A stretch of DNA of 64,000 nucleotides from Stigmatella aurantiaca DW4/3-1 (GTDB lineage Bacteria > Myxococcota > Myxococcia > Myxococcales > Myxococcaceae): NCBI RefSeq assembly GCF_000165485.1, contig NC_014623.1:2251501-2315500 (forward strand), written 5' to 3'. The notes under the pieces were generated by a model. That model saw nothing but the letters and a program-made list of their open reading frames with translations, was not told the origin of the DNA and did no database searches. Shown piece by piece: positions 24,480-33,249 of this stretch (the stretch's first letter is position 1; each line of letters begins with the position of its first letter). The translations under genes and the position numbers were made by a program.

Positions 24480-25454
24480 ATGCCTCGTGTCCTTCGTGCT
24501 CTCTCGTTCCTGGCGCTTGCTGGGATGCTCTCCCACTGCGCGACTTCTTCAGGCGCCGGCGGACAAGATGCCTCCCCAGGCCTGCGCTTCGCGTGGCCGG
24601 AGGGATTCAGCAGCCAGGTGGTCTCCACGACCGCGGAGACGCGAGATGGGCAGCCCGCGCGGAAGAAGACGATGCGCTACCGGCTCCGGCTGGAAGGGGT
24701 GGGAGAGGAGCGGACATTGGTCACCGATCAAGTGGAGGTCCAGGAGTCTTCCGCCGAGCCGGATGCCGAGCAGGAAGGGGAAGACGGGCAACCACCGTCC
24801 ACGCCCTCGCTCGTGCTGGGGCCGCGAGGAGAGCTGCGGCGCATCGAGGGGATGGAGCAGGTGGTGGAGGAGATGGCCCGGGAGGCGGAGGCGCAGTCCA
24901 TTCCCGAGGAGCAGCGGAACCACATTCTGGGGCTGGTGCGCGACGCGATGGAGCAGTCCTCCCGGTACCGGTGGGAGATGCTGGTGGGAAAGTGGGTGGG
25001 GCTTCCCCTGAAGCCGGGCGCGCCGGTGGAGCGCACCAGCCGGGTGACGCTGCCGATGTTCGGCAGCACGGTGGAGACCGTGGAGCGTGTGACGTTGAAG
25101 GAGCCCACGGGCTGTGTGGAGGGCGCGGTGGAGAAGCGTTGTGTGAAGCTGCTCCTGGAGTCGTCGCTGGACCCCACGAAGCGGGAGAAGGCCGCGAGCG
25201 ACTTGGTGCAGCAGGTGAAGTCGTTCATGACGGCGAATGCCGGCATGCCCGAGGCGTCGCTCCCGGAGCTGACGGTGACGACACTCAAGCTCGACACCCT
25301 GGTGGAGTACATCGTCGAGCCCGAGACGCTCGTTCCCTACCGCCAGCAGGTCTCGGGCAAATCGCAGGTCGTCCTCCAATCCCCGGATGGGGAGGCGCAA
25401 AACTTCGACATCCAGAGCGATCGGGTCGAGGTCTTCACCTCCGCGGGCCGTTGA
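24480..25454 (+). CDS. Lipoprotein of unknown function
   Basis: 324 residues. The ATG at 24480 has GGAG 6 bases upstream. The N-terminus (MPRVLRALSFLALAGMLSHC) is a lipoprotein signal with Cys20 as the acylation site. The mature part is beta-rich and acidic: a YRLRLEGVGEERTLVTDQVEVQ stretch, an acidic linker near residue 90, a helical segment about 115-155, then LPMFGSTVETVERVTL and a C-terminal beta region LVEYIVEPETLVPYRQ. It has two cysteines in the CVEGAVEKRC loop. No enzyme motif is visible. The histidine kinase gene follows on the same strand after about 50 bases, so the two may be co-transcribed. Confidence 0.8.
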   Translation: MPRVLRALSFLALAGMLSHCATSSGAGGQDASPGLRFAWPEGFSSQVVSTTAETRDGQPARKKTMRYRLRLEGVGEERTLVTDQVEVQESSAEPDAEQEGEDGQPPSTPSLVLGPRGELRRIEGMEQVVEEMAREAEAQSIPEEQRNHILGLVRDAMEQSSRYRWEMLVGKWVGLPLKPGAPVERTSRVTLPMFGSTVETVERVTLKEPTGCVEGAVEKRCVKLLLESSLDPTKREKAASDLVQQVKSFMTANAGMPEASLPELTVTTLKLDTLVEYIVEPETLVPYRQQVSGKSQVVLQSPDGEAQNFDIQSDRVEVFTSAGR

Positions 25455-25506
25455 GGGGCACGGCCTCTCTGCGGCCCTTCCGCGGTCTGGTGCTCTCCGG
25501 CTCCCT

Positions 25507-26829
25507 GTGCGCTCCGTCGCGACATCGCCCTCCTCGGAGGCTCTTCAGCGGCGCCTGACCCTGGCGCGGCGCAATTGCTTCATGTGCGCCGCCGCCTTCG
25601 TGGCGGGGGGGGCTGTCCAGCCCGTGCTCTATGGCACGGTGAGCATGCCCATCATGGGGGTGCAACTGGCGGGAGGCGCCATCTTCTTCCTGCTGGGAAT
25701 GCTGCTGGGGGCGGGCCGGATCAGCCTCAACGTGGTGAGTGTGATGACGGGCACGGTGAGCATCGGCGCGCTCACCGTGACGGTGCTCCTGACGGGAGGC
25801 ATCCAAAGCCCCGCCTTCGCGGTTTTCTATTCGCTGCCGTTGATCATCACGGTCTTCACGCCGGGAAGACGCCTGCCCATGGTGCTGGCCATCGTGCTGT
25901 CCCTGGGGGGGCTGCTGCTGGTCAGCGTGCTGTCACAGGCAACGCCGGTTCAGCTGGCCTCCTACGCCTTCACCTATGTCTTCACGGCCCTGGTGGCGGC
26001 CTATGGGGCGCAGACGTACCGGCGGCTCATCCAAGCGGAGCAGCTCTCCCAGGAGGCCCGGCTGGAGGTGCTCAAGCAACTCTCCGAGAGCGAGCATCGA
26101 AGGGAGCTTGCCGAGCGCAACCGCGCGGAAATCGAACGGCTGGTGTTGATCGGCCAGTTGGCCTCCGGTGTGGCCCATGAAGTGAACAACCCGCTGGCCT
26201 TCGTGAAGTCAAACCTCCGGTATCTCGAGGAGGAATTCGGCCAGCATCCTGAGATGCCCAACCGGGACGAGTTTCACGAGGTGCTCGGCGAGACGCAACA
26301 GGGCGTCCAACGCATTCAGCAGATCGTCACGGACCTGAGGCAGTTCTCCCGCCAGGACCCTCTGCGAGAGGAATGTTCCGTGGCGGAGGCCCTGGAGGAA
26401 GCCGAGCGGCTGGCTTCGGTGCGGCTGCACAGCCTGGGAGAGGTGGTGAGCGAGGTCTCCCCCGGGTTGCCCCGGGTGTGCATGGGACAGCGCCACCTGG
26501 TGCAAGTGCTCCTCAACCTGCTGGTCAACGCCGCGGATGCGGTCGAGTCTGTCCAGCCCAAGCGGCCCGCGCGCATCGTCATTCGCGCCAGCCGCTCCAC
26601 GGCGGGCGTGCGGCTGGAAGTGGAGGACAATGGACCAGGGCTCTCTCCCCAGGTGATGGCGCGCCTGTTCGAGCCCTTCTTCAGCACCAAGCCTCCGGGG
26701 CAGGGGACGGGGTTGGGGCTGGCCCTCTGCCGCGAGTACATCACCCGCTCCGGGGGAACCTTGGTGGCCGAGAATGTCCCCGAGGGGGGCGCTCGCTTCA
26801 CCCTGGAGCTCGCCGCGGTCGCCTCGTGA
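25507..26829 (+). CDS. Membrane sensor histidine kinase
   Basis: About 440 residues if it starts at the GTG at 25507; the start is uncertain because no clear ribosome site exists, and an ATG at 25582 would still keep most of the first helix. Residues about 20-190 contain five or six membrane helices with no separate sensor domain. A short coiled region leads to the kinase core. The H box is QLASGVAHEVNNPLAFVKSN, with the phosphorylated His. The N box is LLNLLVNAADAV, the G1 box VEDNGPGL, the F box LFEPFFSTKP and the G2 box GQGTGLGLALC. These are all intact. It resembles NtrB/HWE-like stand-alone kinases that pair with sigma-54 regulators. No response regulator is adjacent, so it is an orphan kinase. 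Confidence 0.88.
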   Translation: MRSVATSPSSEALQRRLTLARRNCFMCAAAFVAGGAVQPVLYGTVSMPIMGVQLAGGAIFFLLGMLLGAGRISLNVVSVMTGTVSIGALTVTVLLTGGIQSPAFAVFYSLPLIITVFTPGRRLPMVLAIVLSLGGLLLVSVLSQATPVQLASYAFTYVFTALVAAYGAQTYRRLIQAEQLSQEARLEVLKQLSESEHRRELAERNRAEIERLVLIGQLASGVAHEVNNPLAFVKSNLRYLEEEFGQHPEMPNRDEFHEVLGETQQGVQRIQQIVTDLRQFSRQDPLREECSVAEALEEAERLASVRLHSLGEVVSEVSPGLPRVCMGQRHLVQVLLNLLVNAADAVESVQPKRPARIVIRASRSTAGVRLEVEDNGPGLSPQVMARLFEPFFSTKPPGQGTGLGLALCREYITRSGGTLVAENVPEGGARFTLELAAVAS

Positions 26830-26832
26830 GGC

Positions 26833-27088
26833 CACGGACGGGGTGATGGCGAGGTCCCGGCGGATCTCCTCCAGGTCGGCCGCGCACCGGGCCTCGTTCT
26901 TCACGCGGCCCATCACCTTGGCGTAGACGGTCTTCATCATCACTTCGCCCGTGGAGGGGCCAAAGGTGGTGGCTTGCCACTGCAGCCACTGCGCCGTTGG
27001 GGTTCTTGGCGAGAAATGCGGGCGACTCGTGCTCGCCCTTCATCATGTCCACGGAAACCAGGGTGACGGGCAGGCCGGGTGTGAGCAA
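26833..27088 (-). pseudogene. Glutathione S-transferase relic
   Basis: Read on the minus strand from about 27088, one frame gives GLPVTLVSVDMMKGEHESPAF followed by LAKNPNG, the unmistakable first alpha/beta unit of a bacterial glutathione S-transferase. Right after NPNG the frame is lost. In the next frame the sequence continues as QWLQWQATTFGPSTGEVMMK, then TVYAKVMGRVKNEA, which belongs about 35-45 residues further along in an intact enzyme. Both ends are missing too: there is no N-terminal catalytic strand, and the reading ends near the histidine kinase stop. The gene is thus truncated, internally deleted and frameshifted. Confidence 0.75.
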
Positions 27089-27176
27089 TATCGAGTATTC
27101 ATGGTATTTCGAGTTTTAGCTTGATTCAATGTAAATGCCGCTTCATGGTGCCAGCGCTTCCTCCAAGGAGAGATGG

Positions 27177-28727
27177 ATGAATTCGACTGCGAAGAGCTGG
27201 TTCTCGAGGGCCGCCCGCTGTGTTTTCGCGCTTGCCGGCGGCGCTGGATTGGCGCTGGTGCCCACGAGCGCCGCCGCCGCGCCCACCCTCCGGGTGATGC
27301 CGCTCGGCGATTCGATCACCTGGGGGGTGGGCAGCCCGACCACGTCATCCTATCGGAGGCCGCTGGCGAGCCTGCTGGAGGGCCAATCCCGGTATGCCGT
27401 GGCCTTCGTCGGCTCCCAAGCCTCTGGCAGCCTGTCCGACCTTTCCAACGAAGGGCACAGCGGTTACACGATCGACCAGATCCGTGCTGGCATCGACAGC
27501 TGGATGGCTGGGGCCCGGCCGGACGTCGTGCTGCTGCACATCGGCATCAATGACCTCAACCGCAATGTCGATGTCCCCAACGCCCCCAACCGGCTGAAGG
27601 CCCTGGTTGACCGGATCTTCCAGAACAAGCGTGGTGTCACGGTCCTCGTGATGGGCCTGATCCCGACCACGCCCGGCCTGGAGGCGAAGACCAGTGCGTT
27701 CAACAACTGGGTCCGGGCCATGGAAAGCAGCCAGCAGCAGGCGGGCAACAAGTTCCGCTATGTCGAGCCGCCCGCGCTCACCGCCGCCGAACTTCCCGAC
27801 AACCTTCACCCCAATGATGCGGGCTACCAACGCATGGCCCAAGCCTTCCTCGGGCCGCTGGACCGGGCGTTCGTCGATGGCTGGGCGGTAGGCGGGTCGG
27901 CGCTGGGGGCAGGCACCGAGGCCGGGATGGGCAAGGTGCGGTGGGCGGACTTCGACGGCGACGGCCGGATGGACTACCTCACCGTTGCCAGCAGCGGCGC
28001 GGTCTCCGTCTTCCTCAACCGAGGGGGAGATGGCCGAGGCGGTTGGGCGCCAATCGGCCAGATTGCCACCGGCCTGACCACGGACAGCAACCGCGTCCGG
28101 TTTGCCGACTTCAATGGTGACGGCAAAGCCGACTACCTCCTCATCGACACGAACGGCTCGGTCCAGGTCTACCTGAACCGCGGTGGTGATGGCCGAGGCG
28201 GCTGGGAGCCGATCGGCCAGATTGCCGGCGGCGTCACCACCGATGCCAGCCGCGTCCGGTTTGCCGACCATGACGGCGATGGCAAGACCGACTACCTCGT
28301 CATCGATGCGACCGGCGAGGTCCAGGCCTACCTGAATCGCGGCGGCGACGGCCGAGGCGGCTGGGTCGTCCTCGGCCGGATCGCCACTGGCACGACCAAC
28401 GACTCCAACCGTGTCCGGTTCGCCGACCTCGATGGCGACAACCGGGCCGACTACAGCGTGATCGCCGCCGATGGCTCCGTCCAGACCTACCTCAACCGCG
28501 GCGGCGATGGCCTGGGCGGGTGGCTCCTCCTCGGCAAGACCGCCGCCGGTCTGACAAACAACGCCGCTCAGGTCTCGTTCGCGGACTTTACCGGTGACGG
28601 CAACGCCGATTACCTCATGGCCGACCTGTCCAACAACGCCGTCACCGTGTACTCCTGGGCAGGAGGAGATGGCCACGGCGGTTGGATCAACCTCGGACGC
28701 CTCGCCTCCGGCGTTTCCATTCCCTGA
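27177..28727 (+). CDS. Secreted GDSL/SGNH esterase with C-terminal VCBS/FG-GAP-type repeats
   Basis: 516 residues from the ATG at 27177, with AAGGAGAG upstream. Residues 1-35 are a signal peptide ending in TSAAAA. Residues about 36-230 are an SGNH hydrolase: MPLGDSITWG (block I, nucleophile Ser), HIGINDLN (block III, Asn) and DNLHPNDAGY (block V, Asp and His). The rest is five repeats of about 50 residues with the pattern VRFAD.DGDG..DYL......V..YLNRGGDGRGGW, which resemble calcium-binding FG-GAP/VCBS blades. The enzyme is probably an exported carbohydrate esterase or lipase. This domain pairing is frequent in actinomycetes, and the C-ending codon pattern of the repeats would fit a transferred gene, though I cannot test that. 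Confidence 0.88.
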   Translation: MNSTAKSWFSRAARCVFALAGGAGLALVPTSAAAAPTLRVMPLGDSITWGVGSPTTSSYRRPLASLLEGQSRYAVAFVGSQASGSLSDLSNEGHSGYTIDQIRAGIDSWMAGARPDVVLLHIGINDLNRNVDVPNAPNRLKALVDRIFQNKRGVTVLVMGLIPTTPGLEAKTSAFNNWVRAMESSQQQAGNKFRYVEPPALTAAELPDNLHPNDAGYQRMAQAFLGPLDRAFVDGWAVGGSALGAGTEAGMGKVRWADFDGDGRMDYLTVASSGAVSVFLNRGGDGRGGWAPIGQIATGLTTDSNRVRFADFNGDGKADYLLIDTNGSVQVYLNRGGDGRGGWEPIGQIAGGVTTDASRVRFADHDGDGKTDYLVIDATGEVQAYLNRGGDGRGGWVVLGRIATGTTNDSNRVRFADLDGDNRADYSVIAADGSVQTYLNRGGDGLGGWLLLGKTAAGLTNNAAQVSFADFTGDGNADYLMADLSNNAVTVYSWAGGDGHGGWINLGRLASGVSIP

Positions 28728-28887
28728 GCCTCACGGCGGCATCCGGGTCAACCTGGGCCGCAGCTCATGGGCTCCAGGACGCACCTTTCCGCGAGTCAAA
28801 TTTCCTTGAACTTGGAGTATAGTTCGTATTCCCAGGATTTGTCCTTCCTGGGATGGCTTTCTTTTCAAATCAAGGATGGATGGGCCT

Positions 28888-29640
28888 ATGCATCGCCTTT
28901 CTCGCTTGGGGTGGTTGCGCATCGTGTTGGCGGGGGTCTTTCCGATGGCTTGCGGCAGCCCGGAGTCCAGTCTCGCCGAGGAGCCACTGGGCACGAGTGA
29001 TGCGGCGCTCTGTTCATCGGTCTCTGTCTCGAGCCTGAACATCACGGACGGCTCGTCATACGGTGGCGAGTTGGCCGTGTTTGGCACTTTTGGGGTCTCG
29101 GTCTTTTCCAACGCTGTCCGGCTCGAATACTACGTCAATGGTGTTCTCAAGGCAGTCGATGAACGCCCTCAGCCCAGCGGCACTTGGTACTTCAGCGGTG
29201 CTGGGTTGACGTGTGGCGCTCATGCCTTCCTGGTGAAGGCCTACCCGATGATCATCGACAGCAACGGCAACCGCACCACCTGCTACACCAGCGGCGCTCG
29301 CACCGTGTCTCAATCCTTTACCCAGGCGTGCCCGGCCTCATCGATTTCATGTGTTCGGGTTTCCTCTTCGCATGTGACCTGTACGGGCAGCGCGAGTGGC
29401 GGAACGGGTTCCTACACTCCGTTCGTGCAAGAGGATCTCCGTCCTGCGGACCACCCGGAGTCGAACTACAATACGGGGTGGTACCCAGGTGGCTGGAGCT
29501 GGACCCGTTTGTGTCCCCAGGCCCATTCGTTTCCCATGGATGAGATCTTCGTCCAATTCAAGGTGCGCGATAACAGCGGGATGGAGTCTTCCGCGGATTT
29601 CGCACAGATCACTTGCGCCGCGGGAACGCTCGGGTACTGA
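28888..29640 (+). CDS. Small secreted lipoprotein with Ig-like composition
   Basis: 250 residues if it starts at the ATG at 28888; an in-frame ATG at 28876 has no room for a ribosome site. The N-terminus MHRLSRLGWLRIVLAGVFPMAC is a lipoprotein signal with Cys22 as lipid anchor. The mature protein is rich in Ser, Thr and Gly with scattered Cys pairs. It holds two beta-sandwich-like halves (about 45-135 and 140-250), the second with SISCVRVSSSHVTCTGSASGG, typical of Ig-like domains. I recognise no named family. The upstream gap (28728-28887) has an AT-rich patch with a TATAGT box that could serve as a promoter. Confidence 0.7.
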   Translation: MHRLSRLGWLRIVLAGVFPMACGSPESSLAEEPLGTSDAALCSSVSVSSLNITDGSSYGGELAVFGTFGVSVFSNAVRLEYYVNGVLKAVDERPQPSGTWYFSGAGLTCGAHAFLVKAYPMIIDSNGNRTTCYTSGARTVSQSFTQACPASSISCVRVSSSHVTCTGSASGGTGSYTPFVQEDLRPADHPESNYNTGWYPGGWSWTRLCPQAHSFPMDEIFVQFKVRDNSGMESSADFAQITCAAGTLGY

Positions 29641-29790
29641 GCCGGCTGCCCGCGAGCGGAGTTTCAATCGGCCCGCGTCACGGAGTGGGCATTGGGGCGC
29701 TGGCCCGATCCGTGGGAAGGCGAACTCCGAGCGCTCGCTCTCTTTCTTCTGTGCCTGGTGGTTCCGCTCCGCAAGGACTACCTTCTTAAT

Positions 29791-30681
29791 ATGGAAGATG
29801 TGCCCCCAAGCCAGTTTGGAAAGCAGGCGTTCGGCTCGGGCAGCGCCGCGGCATGGAAGGACATCCTTGGGAATTTGAGACGGGAGTGGAAGCGCAACAA
29901 GTTGAGTGACGCCGCGGCCGCCCTCACGTTCTATGGCGTCCTCTCCCTCTTTCCCTTCCTGCTCTTCATCGTCGCCCTGGCGGGGCTCGTCATTCAACCT
30001 GAGCAGGTGCAAGCGCTTATCGGCGAGCTTGGGCGCGAGGTTCCCCCGGCCTTCAGCCAGATCCCCTCTGCGCAACTTGCGCAACTCACCTCTGGACCCA
30101 GCACGGGGTTGCTCACCTTCAGCGCGCTGGCCGCGGTGTGGTCGGCGGCCGCTGGGGTGGTGAGTCTCATGACGGCCCTCAACACCGCCTACGGTGTGAC
30201 GGAAAGCCGTCCGCGCTGGAAGGTGTACGGGATCGCCCTCGGGATGATGCTGGGGGGGGCCCTCCTGGCGCTGCTCGCCGGGCTCGTCGCCGTGGCGGCC
30301 CCTGCCCTTGCCACCCGGCTCGGACAGCCCTGGATGGCGCTCGTGGGCTGGCTGAGGCTGCCCCTCGCGGCGCTGCTGATGATGAGCCTCTGGGCAACCC
30401 TCTACTCCGTGCTCCCGGATGTCCGGCAGAAATTCAAGTTCATCACTCCCGGCTCCGTGGCGGGGGTGCTCGTCTGGCTCGCGGCTTCGCTGGGATTCTC
30501 CTTCTACGTCTCCCACTTCAGCACGTTCGGCATCACCTATGGCGCCTTGGGCGGAATCATCGTCCTGCTGCTGTGGATGTGGATCTCCTCGCTCGCGCTG
30601 ATGCTGGGTGCCGAGATCAACGCCGTCTTGGCGCGCCGTTCTTCGGAAGGGAAATCGGAGACGGCGCGCGAAAGGGCCTGA
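29791..30681 (+). CDS. YihY/BrkB-family inner-membrane protein
   Basis: 296 residues from the ATG at 29791; AAGGA lies 13 bases upstream, somewhat far. The family pattern is clear: a cytoplasmic start, LSDAAAALTFYGVLSLFPFLLFIVAL (first helix with the conserved 'A..laf......P.l'), a periplasmic loop, FSALAAVWSAAAGVVSLMTALNTAYGV, four more helices, and SFYVSHFSTFGITYGALGGIIVLLLWMW near the end ('Y....f..Y..lg.vi.lllW'). The C-terminal tail is polar. These proteins were once wrongly called ribonuclease BN; their true role is unknown. The gene ends 13 bases before the convergent hydrolase gene. Confidence 0.9.
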   Translation: MEDVPPSQFGKQAFGSGSAAAWKDILGNLRREWKRNKLSDAAAALTFYGVLSLFPFLLFIVALAGLVIQPEQVQALIGELGREVPPAFSQIPSAQLAQLTSGPSTGLLTFSALAAVWSAAAGVVSLMTALNTAYGVTESRPRWKVYGIALGMMLGGALLALLAGLVAVAAPALATRLGQPWMALVGWLRLPLAALLMMSLWATLYSVLPDVRQKFKFITPGSVAGVLVWLAASLGFSFYVSHFSTFGITYGALGGIIVLLLWMWISSLALMLGAEINAVLARRSSEGKSETARERA

Positions 30682-30698
30682 GGGTCGAGCGGCTCAGG
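30677..30698. terminator. Short hairpin between convergent genes
   Basis: CCTGAG (30677-30682) and CTCAGG (30693-30698) form a six-base-pair stem with a ten-base loop. It overlaps the stop codons of both the YihY-type gene and the convergent hydrolase gene. The placement suggests a shared terminator, but the stem is short. Confidence 0.4.
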
Positions 30699-31476
30699 GG
30701 TGGGGCTTGCAATGGCCCAGGAAGCGGACCAGCTCCCCATGGAACCACTGGGGCGAATCGAGCATCAGCCAGTGGCTCGCGTGCGGCGCCACGGAGCGGG
30801 ACAGCGTGGGCCGCTGCGCCACCAGCGTCTCTGGGCCGGTGGCCGCCGCCAGCGCGTGGGTAGGCCCGATGAATCCCTCGAAGGCCTCCTCCGGGTTGTG
30901 GCTGTAGAGCGATTCCAGGTTTCCGGCGATGGCCTCCCGCCGTGAGGTGCGCATCGTCTTCAGCACCCGTGTGCGTGTCGTCACCTTCGCCTCCAGCAGC
31001 AGCGGCGTCAGCCAGTGCTCGTGGAAAGCGCCATACTTCGTCGCGCTGAAGTTCTCGAGCCAGGCGGCCGCATCGGCCTTCGACCCATGGCGCAGATCTC
31101 CCGGTGCCTCAACGTAGAGGAGCCCGGCGAGCCGCTCGGGATAGTACGCGGCGAAGGCACCGGCCACCGCGGCCCCGAAGCCGTGGCCCACCGCGACGAA
31201 CTTCTCGGGGAGCAGCGCGTCCGCCACGGCGGCGACATCCTCCATGGCCGCTTCCACTCCAAAAGGGCCGTGTCCGCCGCCGCTTTCGCCCAGCCCGCGC
31301 AGGTCGAACGCGACGCTGCGGGTCGCGAGGCCATGCTGCGCCTCTTCCCAGTGGGTCCGGTCGCCGGCGTTGTCGTGCACAAAGAGGACGGGGATCCCGC
31401 CCTCGCCTGCGACTGTCGCGCTCAGCCGTCCCACGGGGCCAGTGACAATCACCATCTTGGGTTCCTTGTGCTTCAT
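30694..31476 (-). CDS. Alpha/beta-hydrolase-fold protein lacking the nucleophile serine
   Basis: 260 residues from the ATG at 31476. The fold markers are present: LFVHDNAGDRTHWE (oxyanion-hole strand), VAFDLRGLGESGGG, a nucleophile-elbow strand, a helical cap region (about 125-200) and VAPHASHWLMLDSPQ with the catalytic-type His near the end. At the elbow, however, the sequence is GHGFGA (residues 97-102), so the expected Ser of G-H-S-x-G is Gly99; the codon is GGC. Unless another residue takes over, it should not be a classical serine hydrolase. It may be a binding protein or regulator. It converges with the YihY gene and is divergent from the CE13 esterase gene across 276 bases. Confidence 0.82.
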   Translation of the reverse strand: MKHKEPKMVIVTGPVGRLSATVAGEGGIPVLFVHDNAGDRTHWEEAQHGLATRSVAFDLRGLGESGGGHGPFGVEAAMEDVAAVADALLPEKFVAVGHGFGAAVAGAFAAYYPERLAGLLYVEAPGDLRHGSKADAAAWLENFSATKYGAFHEHWLTPLLLEAKVTTRTRVLKTMRTSRREAIAGNLESLYSHNPEEAFEGFIGPTHALAAATGPETLVAQRPTLSRSVAPHASHWLMLDSPQWFHGELVRFLGHCKPHP

Positions 31477-31752
31477 CGCTCGACTCCCCTGGCCCCGGCC
31501 GGGCACTGCCCAGCCGTCCCTCCCGCGCCGTCCGAGACGCCAGGGCCTGTTGCTGAGTCTGCCCTACTTCCATCGGAGACGGGCCGTAGGCCCGTCCGTC
31601 CTTGCGCCCACCCAACGTTTGGCGTGGGGGGGAAGCGTGAATGACGCGAAGCGTCTGAGTAGAAGGGTTTTGCGGGGCTCTCTCTTTTTCCTGAAACCTT
31701 TTCGCACTCCGAGGGTTGAAGCCCCCATCTCGTTGTCGATGAGGGCTCTCAG

Positions 31753-33213
31753 ATGCGCTGGTATTCATTCATCGTCGTGGCCGGAGGGTTGGTGGGCTGC
31801 GGTGGCAAGGACGTGGTGGAGGAGGGCGAAGGCCACGAGGCGATGACGCAGGTCTCCCTCGCCGTGGCTGCCACCTGTGGCAACGGCCTCGTCGAGGAGG
31901 GCGAGCTGTGTGACAGCACCGCTGCCGTGGCATGTCCCTCCCTGTCCGCCCTCTACACGGCGGGACAGACGGTGTGTGCGAGCAATTGCCAGGGCTACGA
32001 GGTGGCCCGGGACTGTACACGCAAGACAGGCCTTGTGGCCGAGACCGTCCGTCCTGGGCTCCGCGACTCTCAGCGCTGGGGGGGCGCGAAGTGCAACGAC
32101 GGCTCGCCCTTTGCCTTCAAGTTCAGCCCTTCGCCCACGGGCAGCAAGGTGTGGATCATCAACACCCAGGGAGGGGGCTACTGTGATGGTTTCACGAACG
32201 CCTGCGCGGACCGCGGACCGCTGCTCACCAGCAAAGGCCTTCCGGCGGACCGGGCGCTGAGCAACGGCTCCGCCGGCAGCTCGGGCATCCTCTCGCGGGA
32301 TCCGCTGGAGAACCCCACCTTTGCCAATGCCAACCAGGCGTCCGGCCACTACTGCTCGAGCGACCTCTGGACGGGCACCAACCCCACGCCGCAGCCGGTG
32401 GATGGGGGGCTGAAGCTGTACTTCAATGGCCGTCTCAACGCCCGGGCCATGTTGGAGATCCTCCGCCGCGACTATGGCCTGGATGACCGCGACCCTGCGG
32501 TGAAGGTCATCTGGACGGGGGAGTCCGCCGGGGGCCAGGGCACCCAGAACAACGCGGATCAGCTCGCGCGCGCCATGCCCACGGCCCGCGCCGGCCAGCG
32601 CCTGTGGATCATCGCCAACGCGGGCTGGATGCCCCTGAACTGGAACAATCCCAACTACACTCAAGGAGGTAAGGGGGATCCGGACCCCGTCGTCACCGAG
32701 CGGCTGCTGACGCTCTACCGGGCGGAGTTCAGCCCCGAGTGCCGCGCGCTTGCCCAGGCCGCCGGGCGCCCCGCCTCGGCCTGTTTCGCGGGTTTACCCG
32801 CCATGGCCGCCATTCACCGGCCCCTGTCCAAGGGCGGTCTGGGCCTGCGTTTGCTGGCGGCCACCAACCGCCGGGATCCCGTGTACACGAGTCACCACGG
32901 GCTCACCAACATGAGCGCGCAGACGAATGCCGCCATGCAGGAGTGGGATGACCTCATGGCGCGCGAGATGCGCGACTCCGGGGTGCGTTGGCTCTTCGCA
33001 CCTTCGGATGATCCCCGCGTGGGCAGCAACAAACTGCACGGCCTCTATGACAGGTGGAAGGTGCCCTTCAAGTCCTACAACCCTGCGAATGACGTGTGCG
33101 ACGACCCATACACGGCGACGGACTACCAGGACATGGTGACACGCTTCTTCGAGGACCCCGCGCCGGACACCTCGCACCTCAAGGTGTGCTTCAGCGGCGA
33201 GTGGCTGCCGTAA
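31753..33213 (+). CDS. Pectin-acetylesterase/Notum-family (CE13-like) lipoprotein
   Basis: 486 residues. MRWYSFIVVAGGLVGC is a lipoprotein signal with Cys16 as anchor. Residues about 40-90 are a Cys-rich spacer (CGNGLVEEGELCD) common in myxobacterial surface proteins. The catalytic domain shows VWIINTQGGGYCDG (oxyanion loop, near 135), HYCSSDLWTG (near 199), then VIWTGESAGGQGT with Ser258 in the 'G.SAGG' elbow typical of the family, and a His-containing C-terminal region. The family removes acetyl groups from pectin in plants and bacteria, and the palmitoleate from Wnt in animals (Notum). It is probably cell-surface anchored. The substrate is unknown. Confidence 0.8.
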   Translation: MRWYSFIVVAGGLVGCGGKDVVEEGEGHEAMTQVSLAVAATCGNGLVEEGELCDSTAAVACPSLSALYTAGQTVCASNCQGYEVARDCTRKTGLVAETVRPGLRDSQRWGGAKCNDGSPFAFKFSPSPTGSKVWIINTQGGGYCDGFTNACADRGPLLTSKGLPADRALSNGSAGSSGILSRDPLENPTFANANQASGHYCSSDLWTGTNPTPQPVDGGLKLYFNGRLNARAMLEILRRDYGLDDRDPAVKVIWTGESAGGQGTQNNADQLARAMPTARAGQRLWIIANAGWMPLNWNNPNYTQGGKGDPDPVVTERLLTLYRAEFSPECRALAQAAGRPASACFAGLPAMAAIHRPLSKGGLGLRLLAATNRRDPVYTSHHGLTNMSAQTNAAMQEWDDLMAREMRDSGVRWLFAPSDDPRVGSNKLHGLYDRWKVPFKSYNPANDVCDDPYTATDYQDMVTRFFEDPAPDTSHLKVCFSGEWLP

Positions 33214-33249
33214 GAGCCGCCACGCGCCCATGAACTCCGCGCCGTTGGG

